DNA of 16,211 nt from Verrucomicrobiales bacterium. GTDB taxonomy: Bacteria; Verrucomicrobiota; Verrucomicrobiia; Verrucomicrobiales; Akkermansiaceae. A model generated the notes under the pieces. The model did no database searches, had not been told where the DNA came from, and was given only the letters and a program-made list of their open reading frames with translations. This document shows, one piece after another, positions 7,801-13,473 of this stretch. Every line of letters begins with the position of its first letter. The first letter of the stretch is position 1. A program made the position numbers and the translations under genes. The stretch lies in NCBI GenBank assembly GCA_002729295.1, contig PBTU01000009.1, positions 52,600-68,810 of the forward strand, written 5' to 3'.

Positions 7801-8888
7801 CCATCGTCGAACTCGGAATTGCTTGCAACGAATTCGCTGATCTGCGGAGCGAGATCGAAACCGTCGACGGTAATCTGCAAATTCTGACTCACGCTGCCCT
7901 CGGCATTCGTCGCGGTAAGAGTATGAATCTCGGTCGACGAAGCATTGAAAACAACCGACCCCGTGGCCCCGCTGACAAGACCAAATCCAGGAGTAATTTC
8001 AATCGTGTCCGCCATGGCCACATCCCAGCTCAGCGTCACAAGTTGCCCGCTGCTCACTAAAGTCGAGTCGGCTGAAAACGAATTGATCGTCGGCCGCGGA
8101 GCGGGGGGGGCAAAAGCCAACGCTCCAACATTGTAGACTTCCGCCAACTCCGCATCAGTCAGCACACCAAAGGCATCGCCGGTTTGAAAAATCGCGATAT
8201 CATCCATCGCCCCGCCAAAGTCGTTGCTCCCCGCCGCACTGCCTTCATCGGCCGCGATAAAGACTCCTGTGGCATGAGTGATAGCATTCGTCCCCAGGGA
8301 CGTGCTGGTCTGCGTTGCTCCCGTGATCGCCGAACCCGTGATATTCCCTCCGGTATCCTGAAGAACAGTCACTTTACATTGCCCAAGGAGCGAATCGTAA
8401 CGCAGCGCAAAGAAATACCAATTGCCTGTCGAAAGCACGAGCGGATTGGTCACAGCGGTATTCGTCGAGCCATTGCCATCGCGCAAAAGAGCGCGCACTT
8501 TATTCCCCGGTGACCCCCCTAAATCGATGCGGATGCCGTTCCCATCATTTCCCGTTCCCGCGAGCGATTCATACATGCGATCAAAGGCATTCAGCGTGCT
8601 GGGCTTGAACCACCAGGTAATGGTGAATTGATCGCTCGGCTGCACCGCCGCAGTCGGCGGAATATTAAACCCGGATCTCAGCTCAAAATCATAGCCCGTC
8701 CCGTGGGGCGCGGAGACTCCTTTCGTTGCGGTCCCCGATCCAATCAAAGCCCCAGGATTATTTCCCAACGAATCAGTCACGACACTTCCGCCTCCCGCCT
8801 CATCCAGAGCATAATGGGCCACCAAATCAGCCTTCGCCGAGGCGAGCAACGCTATCGCGAACAAAGGGACCAAGCCAAAGAATCTCAT
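4845..8888 (-). CDS. Large secreted LamG / Ig-like / LTD / CotH protein
   Basis: Start 8888 is chosen because MRFFGLVPLFAIALLASAKA is a signal peptide; the in-frame ATG at 8927 lies before it. The 1347-residue protein has, in order: a LamG-like jelly roll (22-255, 'LVAHYALDEAGGG', 'FTITWWFKP', 'GNWYFFALRYD', 'FGGAMDDIAIF'); an Ig-like domain (262-343); a lamin-tail domain (347-470, 'DWIEIHNRN...DLSGYYLTDD'); a chitobiase C-terminal-like fold (about 500-560, 'IYYTTDGTVPSPGS'); a CotH domain (about 619-900, with GIRIQGGSS 671-679, K686 and AWDTE 884-888); a second 'IYYTTDGSDP' unit (1058-1067); a second LTD (about 1115-1210); and a C-terminal region ending 'ERFFRV'. CotH proteins are atypical secreted kinases, shown for Bacillus CotH to phosphorylate spore-coat Ser; targets in verrucomicrobia are unknown. 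Two hydrolase genes follow. The stop is TAG. Confidence 0.9.
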   Translation of the reverse strand: MRFFGLVPLFAIALLASAKADLVAHYALDEAGGGSVVTDSLGNNPGALIGSGTATKGVSAPHGTGYDFELRSGFNIPPTAAVQPSDQFTITWWFKPSTLNAFDRMYESLAGTGNDGNGIRIDLGGSPGNKVRALLRDGNGSTNTAVTNPLVLSTGNWYFFALRYDSLLGQCKVTVLQDTGGNITGSAITGATQTSTSLGTNAITHATGVFIAADEGSAAGSNDFGGAMDDIAIFQTGDAFGVLTDAELAEVYNVGALAFAPPAPRPTINSFSADSTLVSSGQLVTLSWDVAMADTIEITPGFGLVSGATGSVVFNASSTEIHTLTATNAEGSVSQNLQITVDGFDLAPQISEFVASNSEFDDGDGNSMDWIEIHNRNVTSFDLSGYYLTDDATQLSKWAFPAGTMLTGEEYFVVFASGTNAPDSAGNLHTNFSLKSGGEYLALVAPNGTTVIQEFSPTYPEQKTNASYTSAGYLLEPTPRGANIGTAQAGFVKDTSFDVDRGHYIAAFDVTITTSTLGADIYYTTDGTVPSPGSGTLYTGPVTIATTTVLKAAAYQSGFIPTDVDTQSYLFLNDVLTQPNNPPNTTTTWAGKIADYEMDPDIVTDPAYASDMIPALQKFPSLSLTLDPDDFYGPQGIYQNPQSDGSNWERAVSAELLPHDGSEAGFQIDAGIRIQGGSSRNPDTPKHSMSLRFRNDYGAGKLNYPLFRDSPDGRDAVEKFDTLQLRSGYNYGWTHRHPWQSDYAQYNRDQFSNDLFRAMGNHGTHGRWVHLYINGIYWGIYHIHERPDQDYMTSYFGGEPDDYDAINSGAAKSGTTTAYNAMVNVAKGNISDSAVYATMKTHLDVDAMIDYMLMNFFVGNNDWDGHNWRAAGTGPTGVPFQFFAWDTEFAISQNRNGTTPISGALTMNNTGKNGNNRPTGVHQDLTGNAEYVMQFADRAHAMFFNGGLFTPTGAEAIWRRRSDEMDVAIVAESARWGDYRVHVQAASNWSQSDYDLYTRDDHYFPNQTWITGTYLQQRPAIVLQQLRDRNLYPDVDAPVYGQVGTVLTMTNPNGSGIIYYTTDGSDPRDQGSPTYGAPINLATSATYNSRVLEGGVWSALQSMDILTGIPADATNLVISEIYYNEPGSGEANEFIELTNISGVEINLSNLSFTEGLTYTFPVGNVLAPGAQLVLRPTDYIGSLDNGGEIITLNDASGAIIESFAYGDSLPWPEAADGGGHSLVRISPASQLNPHDASSWRASTAVGGNAGTTDFTSFAGGDDAALLSYVFGGSDIGLGAVLGTVVVPRNLAADDVIVTVQTSIDLINWTDLTEVLDETFPAAGFSSQTYVVNPGGSERFFRVGMQLR

Positions 8889-8929
8889 AGGGGAGACCCT
8901 ACCGCCCTTCAGAAAAAAATCAGCCAATA

Positions 8930-8957
8930 AAGTAAGGCTCTCTCATTCAGCCTACTT
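8930..8957. repeat. Inverted repeat 1 of the hairpin cluster
   Basis: AAGTAAGGCT (8930-8939) and AGCCTACTT (8949-8957) form a 9-bp stem with one bulged A around a 9-nt loop. It lies about 40 bp upstream of the LTD/CotH start. Confidence 0.55.
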
Positions 8958-8961
8958 ACGC

Positions 8962-8983
8962 CGGCGGGAAAGCAATCCCGCCG
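8962..8983. repeat. Inverted repeat 2, GC-rich perfect hairpin
   Basis: CGGCGGGA (8962-8969) and TCCCGCCG (8976-8983) form a perfect 8-bp stem with loop AAGCAA. An A-run follows on the plus strand, so it is not a plus-strand terminator, and the minus strand has the T-run on the wrong side. It resembles a REP-like intergenic palindrome, which is an inference from form only. Confidence 0.6.
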
Positions 8984-9003
8984 AGCCAAAAAAATCGAGA
9001 GCA

Positions 9004-9032
9004 AAGCCGTCGAGGGCTTGGAAGTAGCTTCC
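9004..9032. repeat. Inverted repeats 3 and 4, back to back
   Basis: AAGCC/GGCTT (9004-9008 with 9015-9019, 6-nt loop) is directly followed by GGAAG/CTTCC (9020-9024 with 9028-9032, 3-nt loop). Both stems are perfect 5-mers. Each alone could be chance; they matter because they abut the two hairpins before them. Confidence 0.4.
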
Positions 9033-9162
9033 ACGCGCTGGCTGATAGACACGGAAACAAGGGAAAGGGCGCACAGGGCAGGAAGCACAATCTAAAATCC
9101 CAAAAAAAGCGCAACCACTCCGCTCCTCACGGGTTTGAGAACTGATTCAAGTTCATCTCATT

Positions 9163-10572
9163 ATGAAAAACTCTACCATCATCCCTCTCGTCGCCCTTAC
9201 GTCGGCCGCTGCTTTTGGCCTCGGATGGGTCGCCCGTCCGGACTCCGCGGATTCCGATCAAGCAGCCAATCTCGACGATGCCAACACCCGGCAACGTGTC
9301 ATTTCCAGCGACAATCGCGGATCAGGGGGGAGCGCACCAGGCGGCAGCGCCGAAAGCCGCTTTCTCTCGAAATACCTCCAGGAGGGCGAAATTTCTCCTG
9401 AAGACATGGCAGCCGCTATGAAGGAGCTCTCGGAAACCAACGATCCCCTCCTGCGACAGAAGATGCTCGCTCTTCTCCTCGAAAAACTCACTCCCGAAAA
9501 TGCCAAGGACGCCTTCCTTGCTCTGCAGAAAAATCGACGCGGCGGACCGATGGGTCGCGGAGGCGAAGACGAGCTCCGCTTCCTCGCCAATGCCTGGGGA
9601 CGTATCGACGGTGCCGGCGCCATCGCAGCGCTCAAGGAAATATCCGAAGCAATGGGAGACGAAGGCGGCCGTGGTGGTCGCGGAGGCCCTGGTGGTCGCG
9701 GAGGCCCTGGTGGTCTTGGTCGGGAAATGATCTCCGCCCTCTCCGGTTGGGCCACCGCCGATAGTGGAGCCGCCATTGCCCATTTCGAGGGATTGGAGGA
9801 CGGAATGGAAAAACGATTTGGCGCCGCCGGAATCATCCAGGGCATGCTTGTCAATGGCGTTGACGATGCGATGGGCTTCGTGCAATCCCTCCCCGAGGGT
9901 GAAGGCGATGGCCGCGAAAAAGGCTACTATATGTCGATGATCGCCAGCGAAATGATCGAGCAGGGACTCGACACCGCTAAAACCTGGGCCAGCACCGTCA
10001 CGGACCCCAAGCTTCGCTCCGGAGCCTTCACCGAAGTCACCAGAGAGCTCATGCGCGACGATCGCGAAGCGGCAGCCGAATACATCGTTAAAAATAATGA
10101 AGACGAAGCCATCGCTACTGCCGCGAACCGTCTCGCCGATTCCTGGGCCCGCGAAGACCCGGAAGCAGTCCTTAAATGGGCGGATGACCTCTCTGGAAAA
10201 GCCAAAGCCGAAGCCTACGAAGAAGCCGTCGAATCCTGGGTTCGTGAAAGCCCGGAAGAAGTCGCTGAATTTATCGGCGACCTCGATCCCTCGCCCGAGC
10301 GTGACTCTGCGGTGGGAGCCTTCGCTGAACGCGTCGCCAACGATGATCCCGTCGCTGCCATGGAATGGGCCGATACGATTTCCAACGCCGATCTCAAACT
10401 GGAAACTAAAATCGACGTCGCACGCGATTGGTATCGCGATGACAAAACCGCCGCCAACGAATGGATCGCCGCCGCCAACCTTCCTGAGGAAACGGTTAAA
10501 AGAATTACCGAATCGGGCCGCGGAGGCGGCTTCGACTTCCGGGGTCGTGGTGGACGCGGAGGCGGAAGATAA
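9163..10572 (+). CDS. Exported helical-repeat protein with RGG-like Gly/Arg tracts
   Basis: The start at 9163 gives an N-terminal hydrophobic segment (residues 6-24, signal peptide or single anchor) followed by a low-complexity Ser/Gly/Asp linker (27-63). The rest of the 469-residue protein is alpha-helical, with irregular units of about 30-40 residues containing W, acidic-P and A..W positions: 'SGWATADSGAAIAHF' (194-208), 'DSWAREDPEAVLKWADD' (326-342), 'ESWVRESPEEVAEF' (357-370), 'ERVANDDPVAAMEWADT' (389-405), 'ARDWYRDDKTAANEWI' (420-435). I recall similar proteins as common, functionally uncharacterised exported proteins of Verrucomicrobia. A Gly/Arg tract (168-186) sits inside the repeat region and a second ends the protein (452-469, 'FRGRGGRGGGR'). 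I do not recognise a defined function; a scaffolding or binding role is only inferred. It ends in TAA; no terminator is apparent. Confidence 0.8.
   Translation: MKNSTIIPLVALTSAAAFGLGWVARPDSADSDQAANLDDANTRQRVISSDNRGSGGSAPGGSAESRFLSKYLQEGEISPEDMAAAMKELSETNDPLLRQKMLALLLEKLTPENAKDAFLALQKNRRGGPMGRGGEDELRFLANAWGRIDGAGAIAALKEISEAMGDEGGRGGRGGPGGRGGPGGLGREMISALSGWATADSGAAIAHFEGLEDGMEKRFGAAGIIQGMLVNGVDDAMGFVQSLPEGEGDGREKGYYMSMIASEMIEQGLDTAKTWASTVTDPKLRSGAFTEVTRELMRDDREAAAEYIVKNNEDEAIATAANRLADSWAREDPEAVLKWADDLSGKAKAEAYEEAVESWVRESPEEVAEFIGDLDPSPERDSAVGAFAERVANDDPVAAMEWADTISNADLKLETKIDVARDWYRDDKTAANEWIAAANLPEETVKRITESGRGGGFDFRGRGGRGGGR
9673..9720 (+). repeat. 18-bp tandem repeat encoding Gly-Arg-Gly-Gly-Pro
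   Basis: The unit GGTGGTCGCGGAGGCCCT occurs twice exactly (9673-9690, 9691-9708), followed by a partial copy that diverges to give GGLG. The repeat keeps frame and encodes GGRGGP units within the helical-repeat protein. Exact identity suggests recent slippage expansion, so copy number may vary between strains. Confidence 0.85.
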
Positions 10573-10579
10573 CCCCAAC

Positions 10580-10747
10580 TCACCTCCTCCCCCACTCCTT
10601 GCGCGCCTCTTTCATGAGCCGCTTGAAGTTGGGTTTCCTTGAGAGTTGGTCCGCCAACTGCCGGGCGAGAAGTCGTCCGGCTTCGGAAGCGCTGGGATAA
10701 AGCAACCCGGCGATTTCCCGAAGCACGAGTCACGCAGAGTCTTTCAT
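10580..10747 (-). pseudogene. Small minus-strand ORF interrupted by TGA at codon 6
   Basis: The ATG at 10747 is preceded by the best Shine-Dalgarno seen in the window (GAGGAAGAG, 10760-10752, about 8 nt spacing). The frame reads MKDSA, then TGA (10732-10730), then about 49 codons to TGA at 10582-10580. The part after the interruption looks like real protein: 'EIAGLLYPSASEAGRLL' followed by a basic amphipathic tail '...NFKRLMKEARKEWGRR'. Options are a pseudogene with one nonsense mutation, a 48-residue protein starting at GTG 10726, or chance. I do not recognise a family. Unlike the neighbouring selenoprotein there is no partner Cys and no convincing SECIS hairpin after this TGA, so I do not call Sec. 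Its start lies only 33 bp from the start of the divergent selenoprotein gene. Confidence 0.35.
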
Positions 10748-10780
10748 TGTGCTCTTCCTCAAATTTCGTAACTTCAGGCG

Positions 10781-11176
10781 ATGAAAAAATCCATGCTCTG
10801 GCTGGCAGTCGCACTGGCGCCGGTCCTCTTAATCAATCCAGTCTCCGCCCAGGAGTCCTCCGCCCCCAAGGCCACGAAAGCTGCCGCCGCAAAAACGCCG
10901 ACTCTGTCATTCTACTACTACGATGGATGACCGATGTGTGCGAAAATTAAGGTCATCGTGAATGATCTCAAAAAGACAAAGGGAGATAAGGTTAAATTCC
11001 AGAACGTTCTCGTCGGATCCGGCAAGAGCACCGAGGAAATTAAAAAAGCCAAACTCAAAGGCCACGGCATCATCGCCAACGACAAAGATGGCAAACTCGT
11101 CCAGACCATCGACGGCCATCGCTATGGCAAGAAGGAAGTCGAAGCAGTCGTCACCAAGCTTCTCGCTAAGGGATAA
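10781..11176 (+). CDS. Exported thioredoxin-like selenoprotein (U-x-x-C), TGA read as selenocysteine
   Basis: From ATG 10781 the frame encodes a signal peptide (MKKSMLWLAVALAPVLLINP, likely cleavage after VSA at 23), an Ala/Lys linker, then 'TLSFYYYDG'-TGA-'PMCAKIKVIV', and runs to TAA at 11174-11176 (131 residues counting Sec50). The TGA is at 10928-10930. Strand 'TLSFYYYDG', the U50-P-M-C53 pair and the following helix are the thioredoxin-fold active site, with Sec in place of the first Cys of CxxC. Second half: 'KVKFQNVLVG' strand, a helix, 'HGIIANDKDGKLVQTIDG' hairpin and a last helix; the usual cis-Pro before the hairpin is not obvious (GHGII). A SECIS-like hairpin lies 26 nt after the TGA, and the following base is C, a weak termination context. 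Expected role: periplasmic thiol/disulfide or peroxide chemistry; partner unknown. A caller limited to standard stops would report only 10934-11176. Alternatives are a TGC-to-TGA nonsense mutation or a sequencing error. Confidence 0.85.
10928..10930 (+). other. In-frame TGA, proposed selenocysteine codon 50
   Basis: The TGA occupies the first position of a C-x-x-C motif (TGA-CCG-ATG-TGT gives U-P-M-C). Both flanks are continuous thioredoxin-fold sequence in the same frame. It is followed by C; UGAC is known as an inefficient termination tetranucleotide. No other gene in the window has an internal TGA within well-supported coding sequence. Confidence 0.83.
10950..10968 (+). promoter_or_regulatory. 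Candidate bacterial SECIS hairpin
   Basis: AGGTCAT (10950-10956) pairs with ATGATCT (10962-10968) to form a 7-bp stem including one G-U, closing a 5-nt loop CGTGA. There are 26 nt between the TGA and the loop. Known bacterial SECIS elements lie inside the coding sequence just after the UGA, have a short stem, a small apical loop and a G within the first two loop positions, and a UGA-to-loop distance of roughly 16-37 nt; all of these fit. It would recruit SelB with Sec-tRNA. Fold and SelB binding are untested. Confidence 0.7.
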
Positions 11177-11203
11177 ACCCTCTCCAATTCTCAACCGAAT
11201 AAG

Positions 11204-11232
11204 ATCCCCGGGCGCAACTCCCGGGGGTTTTT
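11204..11232 (+). terminator. Rho-independent terminator of the selenoprotein gene
   Basis: CCCCGGG (11206-11212) and CCCGGGG (11220-11226) form a perfect 7-bp GC stem around a 7-nt loop, followed by G and TTTTT (11228-11232). It lies 30 bp after the TAA. On the minus strand no T-run follows, so it serves the plus strand only. Confidence 0.9.
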
Positions 11233-11325
11233 GTATCTCTCGGCAAAACGCTTTCGGAGGAAGTCGCTAAAACTCGGCGCGCCAACAATGACTTCTTCGG
11301 GGTTTTTCATCTTTCGCATGATGAT

Positions 11326-12660
11326 CTACTTCAACTTCAAATAAGCCTGAGTGAGCTCATCGTCGCCTCCGACATTGCTAGGAAAAATGACATAAACGAG
11401 TCCGGGATGACGGGTTTCATTTCCCATTGTCCAGACCGGGACGCCTGGCAGGATTTGACCCAGAACGCGGGCATTCTTAATACCGAGTGCTTGGGTCGCG
11501 ATCTCGGATGCAGTCATTCCTCCGTTGGCAATGATGAAGGATGGACGGGCCTTCACCGACTTCACGAGAGCAACCAGGGCCTTGGAAACAGTCTCTGAAA
11601 GCGCGAGATTGTCATCGACCTCAATGCGTTCCCGGGAGGTGTGAATAATAACGGTCTTCCCCGAGGCGATTGTTTCGTGCAATGGCAGTTCCGGAGTCTC
11701 TCCGGACACCAGAGAGGGCACATCCAACTCCATCACCACGGCATCAGGGGCGTTTTCCAGAAGATCAGCGAGTTGGTCCGAAGTCTTGGAATCAAGGGAA
11801 CCGACCACGATCAAGCCGCCGTTGGGGTTGGGATCAAGATCCTGCATCTGCCAGGACTCGAGAGGGGGGCGTGAAGTAATCCCTGCGAAGGACTGCACGA
11901 AAGATGCCGCCGAGCGGAAGATAAACTGACGCTCGCTTTGGTAGAGAGCATGCGAGAGAACATCGAGGTCCTTGCGCGATGTGGCATTGATAATACAGGT
12001 GCAACCATCGGGAAGGGCCGCGAGCTCGGCCGTGATATCTCCGGACCGGAGTTGCTCCAGCGAAATGCTCTGCACATCCACCGCGCCTCCGGCCTTTTCA
12101 GCGATATAATCCGGCAAATACGAATGGGAGAATGGGAAAAACTTGTCCCTGGCGAAAGGCGTGAGGTGCGCCGGCGTGGCAGTATCACCTTCCACCACGT
12201 AATGAATGTCGTTCACGGTCAATCGACCTCCGGCCCCGCAGAATGGAATGAACAGAGTGGGCGCATTCGGAAGAGCAAGAGCCTCTCGAAGAATGTTGGT
12301 TTCGAGAGGAAAGTGCCCGCAAAGAGTTGAATCGGACCGTGAAACAACGATGAGATCATCCGAAAATTTCTTGAGGACCGCTCCCAGCTTACGATGCAAT
12401 ACCGTCGTCTGCTCCGGTGTCAGCGCCCGCGAATTCGTAAGAATAAAAAGCACCGGTGGCTCTTCATCGAGAGCCGCTTCAACATCAACCGGATCAAGCG
12501 ACGTCAGAACAGGGACATCAAAAACCGTCTGGGTTCCCGTCGGATCGTCATCGAGAATGACCAGCGTCTTCCCGGAGTCCTCCAGTTGTTGATGGATTTC
12601 AGGGATGAGATCCTCTTCCCCCTCGGGCGGAAGATTTTCTAATAATTCGATGATGGTCAT
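11326..12660 (-). CDS. DUF1537 four-carbon acid sugar kinase family protein
   Basis: I start at ATG 12660 (444 residues), because the open frame further upstream encodes no family-like sequence. The N-terminal domain has 'LVILDDDPTGTQTVFDVPVL' (33-52) with the conserved DDDPTGTQ, 'ILTNSRAL' and 'VVSRSDSTLCGHFPLE' (105-120). The C-terminal nucleotide-binding domain has 'FIIANGGMTASEIA', 'ARVLGQILPGVPVW' and a final strand. This is the DUF1537 (OtnK/DtnK-type) kinase that phosphorylates four-carbon acid sugars such as threonate or erythronate in the cytoplasm, usually upstream of a PdxA2-like dehydrogenase or an aldolase. Such partners are not seen here. Cys114 sits where I recall Arg in many relatives (RSDSTLRGH). 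No Shine-Dalgarno is evident; the stop is TAG. The precise substrate is not determinable. Confidence 0.88.
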   Translation of the reverse strand: MTIIELLENLPPEGEEDLIPEIHQQLEDSGKTLVILDDDPTGTQTVFDVPVLTSLDPVDVEAALDEEPPVLFILTNSRALTPEQTTVLHRKLGAVLKKFSDDLIVVSRSDSTLCGHFPLETNILREALALPNAPTLFIPFCGAGGRLTVNDIHYVVEGDTATPAHLTPFARDKFFPFSHSYLPDYIAEKAGGAVDVQSISLEQLRSGDITAELAALPDGCTCIINATSRKDLDVLSHALYQSERQFIFRSAASFVQSFAGITSRPPLESWQMQDLDPNPNGGLIVVGSLDSKTSDQLADLLENAPDAVVMELDVPSLVSGETPELPLHETIASGKTVIIHTSRERIEVDDNLALSETVSKALVALVKSVKARPSFIIANGGMTASEIATQALGIKNARVLGQILPGVPVWTMGNETRHPGLVYVIFPSNVGGDDELTQAYLKLK

Positions 12661-12945
12661 GGACTGGGGATGGAAAGCTTGGATGGGGCGGATTATTCGC
12701 AGATAAGCGCAGGTCGGGATATGAAAAATAATCGGGAATGCCTCAAGATCTTCGACTTCCACAATTAAAAACCAAAACCTGAAGGACCAGAACAGCCTGG
12801 AACAGACAACGGAGAACGACATTTTTCTCAAAGAAAATCCGAACAATCTGTCCTTGTCGATTTTGAGCGCTGAGTTCACCCATGAACCGTCATCATCGAT
12901 CTTCAAGTCACAGGGTGGCGGTTTTTAATTTTATCCGATACACTG
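12661..12945. other. Intergenic region between the divergent kinase and PLD-like genes
   Basis: The 285 bp hold no gene I can support. A small inverted repeat GTTCA/TGAAC (12874-12878 with 12883-12887) is present, and an AT-rich block (about 12924-12943) lies immediately before the PLD-like start, which could leave that transcript with a very short leader. Promoters for both genes should lie here; no consensus pair stands out. Confidence 0.35.
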
Positions 12946-13473
12946 GTGCCCGTGATCGATTTAGTTCTCAACGAAGACATCCACCAACGGGTGATCGTGG
13001 AAATGCTCCCCCGGGCGGAGCGATACCTCTGGATCGTCACCGCCGACCTCAAGGATCTCCACGTCAAGAAAGGCCGTCGCTTTGTCCCGCTTCTGGAGAT
13101 TCTCTCAGACCTCGTCAACGAAGGAATTGCCGTTCACCTCTTCCATGCCAAGGAACCGGGACCGCGCTTTCGCGAGGACTTCGATCGCTATCCTTCGCTC
13201 ATCGAGAGCGATCTCTTCGAGCGCATCCTCTGCCCTCGCATTCACACCAAAGCGATCATCGTCGATGGGAAAGAAGGCTTCATTGGCTCGGCAAATCTCA
13301 CCGGAGCCGGCGTGGGAGCCAAGAGCCCGCTCCGCCGAAATTTCGAAGCCGGCTTCGTCACCGACGAGAAGAAACACCTCGGCCCGATGATGGAATGGAT
13401 CGACCAACTCTACCTCGGCGAGTTCTGCCAAAACTGCCAACGCCGCAATACCTGTCCTGATCCCATTGCTTAA
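12946..13473 (+). CDS. Small phospholipase D-like protein with one HKD motif and a Cys cluster
   Basis: I take GTG 12946 as start; GTG 12952 is equally possible and no Shine-Dalgarno precedes either. The 175-residue protein is a single PLD-like domain: 'RYLWIVTADLKDL' (26-38) is the first strand, 'GIAVHLFHA' (60-68) the second, and 'RIHTKAIIVDGKEGFIGSAN' (98-117) carries the HxK(x4)D motif with H100, K102 and D107 and the trailing GSANLT. Family enzymes form a phosphohistidine intermediate and usually need two HKD motifs, so a one-motif protein would act as a homodimer, as in Nuc-type nucleases. The C-terminus 'EFCQNCQRRNTC' (159-170) has Cys161, 164 and 170, a possible metal or Fe-S ligand set. 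Substrate (phospholipid or nucleic acid) is undetermined. No signal peptide, so cytoplasmic. TAA overlaps the convergent gene's stop. Confidence 0.82.
   Translation: MPVIDLVLNEDIHQRVIVEMLPRAERYLWIVTADLKDLHVKKGRRFVPLLEILSDLVNEGIAVHLFHAKEPGPRFREDFDRYPSLIESDLFERILCPRIHTKAIIVDGKEGFIGSANLTGAGVGAKSPLRRNFEAGFVTDEKKHLGPMMEWIDQLYLGEFCQNCQRRNTCPDPIA

Larger units (their letters stand above)
8889..9162. promoter_or_regulatory. Divergent intergenic region with a cluster of inverted repeats
   Basis: The 274 bp separate the starts of the LTD/CotH gene (minus) and the helical-repeat gene (plus), so promoters for both are expected here. The side nearest the minus gene is packed with short hairpins at 8930-9032. 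I find no convincing -10/-35 pair and no strong Shine-Dalgarno at either end. The part from 9033 to 9162 shows nothing I can name. Confidence 0.45.

Noticed and set aside
8962..8983. GC hairpin as an intrinsic terminator
   Set aside because: An A-run follows on the plus strand, and on the minus strand the T-run precedes the stem; no gene ends here on either strand.
9322..10578. 418-residue antisense ORF over the helical-repeat gene
   Set aside because: It mirrors the plus-strand gene; the plus frame has an export signal and recognisable repeat units, while the antisense product is low-complexity and has no known motifs.
10580..10747. Second selenoprotein on the minus strand
   Set aside because: No Cys partner, no family in which codon 6 would be redox-active, and only a 3-bp stem with a large loop at SECIS distance.
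10928..10930. TGA as Trp or Gly (alternative genetic code) instead of Sec
   Set aside because: No other well-supported gene in the window has an internal TGA, and Trp is encoded by TGG throughout. The position fits Cys or Sec chemistry.
10934..11176. 80-residue ORF starting at the internal ATG, as a stand-alone gene
   Set aside because: It lacks a ribosome site and begins inside the thioredoxin active site. The same frame upstream of the TGA encodes the missing signal peptide and first strand.
12882..13460. 192-residue plus-strand ORF overlapping the PLD-like gene
   Set aside because: The product is Arg/His/Pro-rich without motifs; the overlapping frame has the complete HKD motif.
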